Source: SPJN01 sp965229935
GTDB taxonomy: Bacteria; Pseudomonadota; Alphaproteobacteria; SPJN01
Assembly (NCBI GenBank): GCA_965229935.1
Contig: CBDDKB010000002.1
Location: 1,798,001 to 1,862,000 of the forward strand
Length of the DNA: 64,000 nt
Direction of reading: 5' to 3'
Each line of letters begins with the position of its first letter. Position 1 is the first letter of the stretch. The notes under the pieces were generated by a model. The model ran no database searches and was not told the DNA's origin. It worked only from the letters and a program-made list of their open reading frames with translations. This document shows positions 61,809 to 64,000 of the stretch, one piece after another. Position numbers and translations under genes: made by a program.

Positions 61809-63434
61809 TCAACCAAGAACACGCCTCACTTCTTCATCTGTCGTAACGCCGCTCGCAGCTAGTTTGAGCCCCGCATTGAGTTTGTCCACTACGCCAGATG
61901 ATCGAAAAGCCTTTCGAACAGCGATCGTATCATCCGTGACCGCTATGGCTTCCTGCAACTCAGGTATGAACTCAACACATTCCGCGACAACCGTACGGCC
62001 TTTAAAACCCACACCATGGCACGTTGGACATGCCTCAACCTCATCGCCAGAGCATGTTGGGCATAATTTCCGTACCAGCCCTTGAGCCACAATACCAATT
62101 AGAATTGAGTTTAATAGATTAGGCTCGACCCCCAAGTCTCGCATTCTAGCAAATGCCGTTGCGGCGTCATTTGTATGTAGTGTTGTCAACACTAAATGAC
62201 CCGTCATGGCCGCATGTGCTGCTATTTGTGCGGTTTCTGCGTCCCGGATCTCACCAACCATTATGATGTCGGGATCATGCCGCAGCATGGACCGCAGCGC
62301 GGTCGCAAAGGAAACACCAATCTTCGGATTGACTTGCGACTGCACAACATCATCAATGTCATATTCAATCGGATCTTCAATGGTCAGAATTTTCTTGTCG
62401 CCAGTAGCCAATTGTTTCAGCCATGTATAGAGCGTGGTTGATTTCCCGCTTCCGGTAGGACCCGTGATGACAATCAATCCATTATTGTGGGACAGAAATC
62501 TGTCAAATAGAGCAACCTGCTCTTGATCAAAGCCAAGAGCATCATAGGTCAACGCCAAGCGTGATTGGTCTAACAAACGCAGAACCATACCCTCACCAAG
62601 TTTGCCTGCGATAGTGGACATGCGAACATCCACATGGTGCCCGCGTAGGGGAAACGCAAAACGACCATCTTGCGGCAGACGTTGTTCTGCAATATCCAAA
62701 TTCGCCAGAATTTTCGCCCTCGAGATGATGGACTTACCCATCCCTTTGGGCAAATGACCATGGTCGCGCAAAATGCCGTCTATGCGAAAACGGATTAGAT
62801 AGTTATTTGCATGTGGCTCAATATGGACATCCGACGCGGTCAGGTTCGCAGCCTGCGCCAGCACCTCATTCAACCGCCTAACGACGGGCTCCTCGCTCGC
62901 GAGGTCTTTAAGACGTGCAACATCATCTGACACATCCGTCATTTGCGCTGTTGACGCAGTCGGTTCCTCGTTTTGATGCTGATACAAGGCCTCATACCCG
63001 AGCCTGAACAATGTATCCGTTGACACTATGGGCAACACGTTCAAGCCCGTTGCGAACTTTATCCCTTCCAACGCTTCTGTTTGTGACGGATCAACTGTTG
63101 CCACAACTATCGCATCGCCTTGGCATGCAACGGGTAAAAGCCTATTTGCTTCCAAGAAACTTGGATTTAATGCGTCGCTCTGTATTGCACGTGAAGGGAG
63201 GTCCTGTTCCTGTAAAGTCGAGAGTTTATAGATGCCTGCGATTTGCTCACATAGATCATCCTCTCCAATCAGCCCCAACTTTGTCAGAACCAGATCTGCA
63301 GCCTCCCCGGTTTCTGCAATAACCTGCTCAACATGCGGAAGCGATTCAGGGCGCAAATGCCCTGCCGCGACTAAGCGCGGCAAATATGACGGCATAATTC
63401 CGCCGGCCACTTCATCATTCAGAGGGCGCGTCAT
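61809..63434 (-). CDS. gspE: Type II secretion ATPase GspE
   Basis: 541 aa. N-terminal MshEN/GspE-N domain (about 15-150), linker, then the ATPase: Walker A GPTGSGKSTT (325-334), Asp box near EDPIEYDIDD, Walker B and His box (DPDIIMVGEIRDAETAQIA, HLVLTTLHTNDA), and a tetra-Cys zinc site (CPTCSGDEVEACPTCHG). Hexameric motor that extends the pseudopilus. It overlaps the upstream Sel1 gene by 20 nt. Confidence 0.95.
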   Translation of the reverse strand: MTRPLNDEVAGGIMPSYLPRLVAAGHLRPESLPHVEQVIAETGEAADLVLTKLGLIGEDDLCEQIAGIYKLSTLQEQDLPSRAIQSDALNPSFLEANRLLPVACQGDAIVVATVDPSQTEALEGIKFATGLNVLPIVSTDTLFRLGYEALYQHQNEEPTASTAQMTDVSDDVARLKDLASEEPVVRRLNEVLAQAANLTASDVHIEPHANNYLIRFRIDGILRDHGHLPKGMGKSIISRAKILANLDIAEQRLPQDGRFAFPLRGHHVDVRMSTIAGKLGEGMVLRLLDQSRLALTYDALGFDQEQVALFDRFLSHNNGLIVITGPTGSGKSTTLYTWLKQLATGDKKILTIEDPIEYDIDDVVQSQVNPKIGVSFATALRSMLRHDPDIIMVGEIRDAETAQIAAHAAMTGHLVLTTLHTNDAATAFARMRDLGVEPNLLNSILIGIVAQGLVRKLCPTCSGDEVEACPTCHGVGFKGRTVVAECVEFIPELQEAIAVTDDTIAVRKAFRSSGVVDKLNAGLKLAASGVTTDEEVRRVLG

Positions 63435-64000
63435 CTACTTCCTGCTGCTGGGTCTCCCAAGCCTCCAAAACTTCAGGCGGCACAATTTTAACGCCCAGCC
63501 GCCAGTCATTAGGATTTTCCCGTTCCAATTTGTTACGTCTTTTTACGGCGGAAACTAGCGGCCAAAAATTCTTAAATCGCCGCTCCCCGCGTTGCAGCAG
63601 CAGGTAGTTGACCTCAGCCTCAACATGGCCATGTTCCATTGCGGTCAAAAAATATTCGGCGGCTTTCACCTTGTTTACCTCAACTCCTTCACCCAACTTG
63701 TACATCATGCCTAGGGCATAATGCGCACCCCATTGATTGGAATTCACAAGTGTCTGAAAATAGCGGTGGGCTTGCGCAAAGTCGTCCTGGCATCTGCCAC
63801 GCCGAAAATAGGAGCGGGCGAGTCTGAGGCGTGTACCTTCATCATCGACGATATTGAGATATTGGTGATAATAGCGAATAGCTTCATCAAGATCGACTGG
63901 CACACCATCACCACCGACTTCATAAATATTCGCCAGTTCAAGTAATGCGAGAGGATCGCCTTCACGCTCCAATCGCCTTGCCTGAAACAAGGCACCTGAA
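63415..64000 (-). CDS. Sel1/TPR-repeat protein (partial at right edge)
   Basis: The frame is open to the window end, so the N-terminus is missing; the visible part is about 195 residues. Sel1-like repeats: PLALLELANIYEVGGDGVPV, DEAIRYYHQYLNI, GAHYALGMMYKLGEGVEVN and KAAEYFLTAMEHGHVEAEVN, then a basic C-terminus (SAVKRRNKLERENPND). Not a canonical T2SS component. Overlap with gspE suggests a role in this particular system, for example as a cytoplasmic adaptor. Paralogue of the 45106-45705 protein in the toxin row. Confidence 0.8.
   Translation of the reverse strand, partial: SGALFQARRLEREGDPLALLELANIYEVGGDGVPVDLDEAIRYYHQYLNIVDDEGTRLRLARSYFRRGRCQDDFAQAHRYFQTLVNSNQWGAHYALGMMYKLGEGVEVNKVKAAEYFLTAMEHGHVEAEVNYLLLQRGERRFKNFWPLVSAVKRRNKLERENPNDWRLGVKIVPPEVLEAWETQQQEVDDAPSE

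Noticed and set aside
1..64000. CRISPR arrays, rRNA genes and transposases
   Set aside because: Looked for regularly spaced repeats, rRNA-like sequence and transposase motifs; none seen. The GGGACCA triplet is too short and too tightly spaced for CRISPR.

Overview
The window looks like a chromosome segment of a Gram-negative alphaproteobacterium of medium-to-high GC. The signs are the acnA-ccmAB neighbourhood, an ECF sigma/anti-sigma pair, dispersed CCGGA-type intergenic palindromes and a complete type II secretion system (T2SS). The species cannot be named from the sequence. The left third is ordinary core genome plus a trans-envelope signalling cluster. From tRNA-Val (20.85 kb) rightwards the sequence is visibly more AT-rich and accessory.

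Layout. 1-4.3 kb: start of ccmB, ccmA, a crotonase-family gene, and divergently acnA. 4.3-6.5 kb: palindromic repeats, then EF-hand protein, ECF sigma factor, anti-sigma factor and a Spy/CnrR-like periplasmic protein on the minus strand. 6.7-15.6 kb: six minus-strand genes forming a Ser/Thr phosphorylation module (PP2C phosphatase, two FHA proteins, a kinase with periplasmic peptidoglycan-binding and FGE-like domains, an intact trypsin-like protease with FHA, and a paralogous pseudoprotease with FHA). No type VI secretion genes are visible. 16-20.7 kb: OmpA-type lipoprotein, zinc-type dehydrogenase, Gfo/Idh/MocA oxidoreductase, ABM-like protein, polytopic membrane protein.

20.8-34.1 kb is an island-like region: tRNA-Val(GAC), three 11-bp-spaced GGGACCA repeats, a 1307-aa SIR2-domain protein (probable anti-phage NADase), a Xer-like tyrosine recombinase, and then a 4-kb segment bounded by a perfect 37-bp inverted repeat. 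Each repeat holds a recombinase-site-like dyad (two 10-bp arms around a 7-bp spacer), a Shine-Dalgarno-like GGGAA and the start codon of the gene entering the segment: an ATP-grasp/radical-SAM fusion from the left and a pentapeptide-repeat membrane protein from the right. The two genes converge with 2 bp between stop codons. I read this as a candidate DNA-inversion switch. A five-gene operon of unknown function follows.

34.3-64 kb: T2SS and a polymorphic-toxin locus. gspI-J-K (plus strand) and Sel1-gspE-F-G-L-M-C-like-D-O (minus strand) point inwards around two tandem copies of a three-gene module: SpvB/FG-GAP protein, small secreted protein with a CT(F/Y)RGC motif, and YD-repeat (RHS) protein. 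All six module proteins carry N-terminal export signals. The pair SpvB-like plus RHS resembles the TcB/TcC cocoon of Tc toxins, but is Sec-exported and linked to a T2SS. Behind the second RHS gene lie its candidate lipoprotein immunity gene and a row of displaced C-terminal toxin fragments, each followed by a candidate immunity gene. One fragment still carries about 170 bp of near-identical sequence to the parent RHS gene. The two strongest leads are the inversion switch and the T2SS-linked split cocoon toxin locus.
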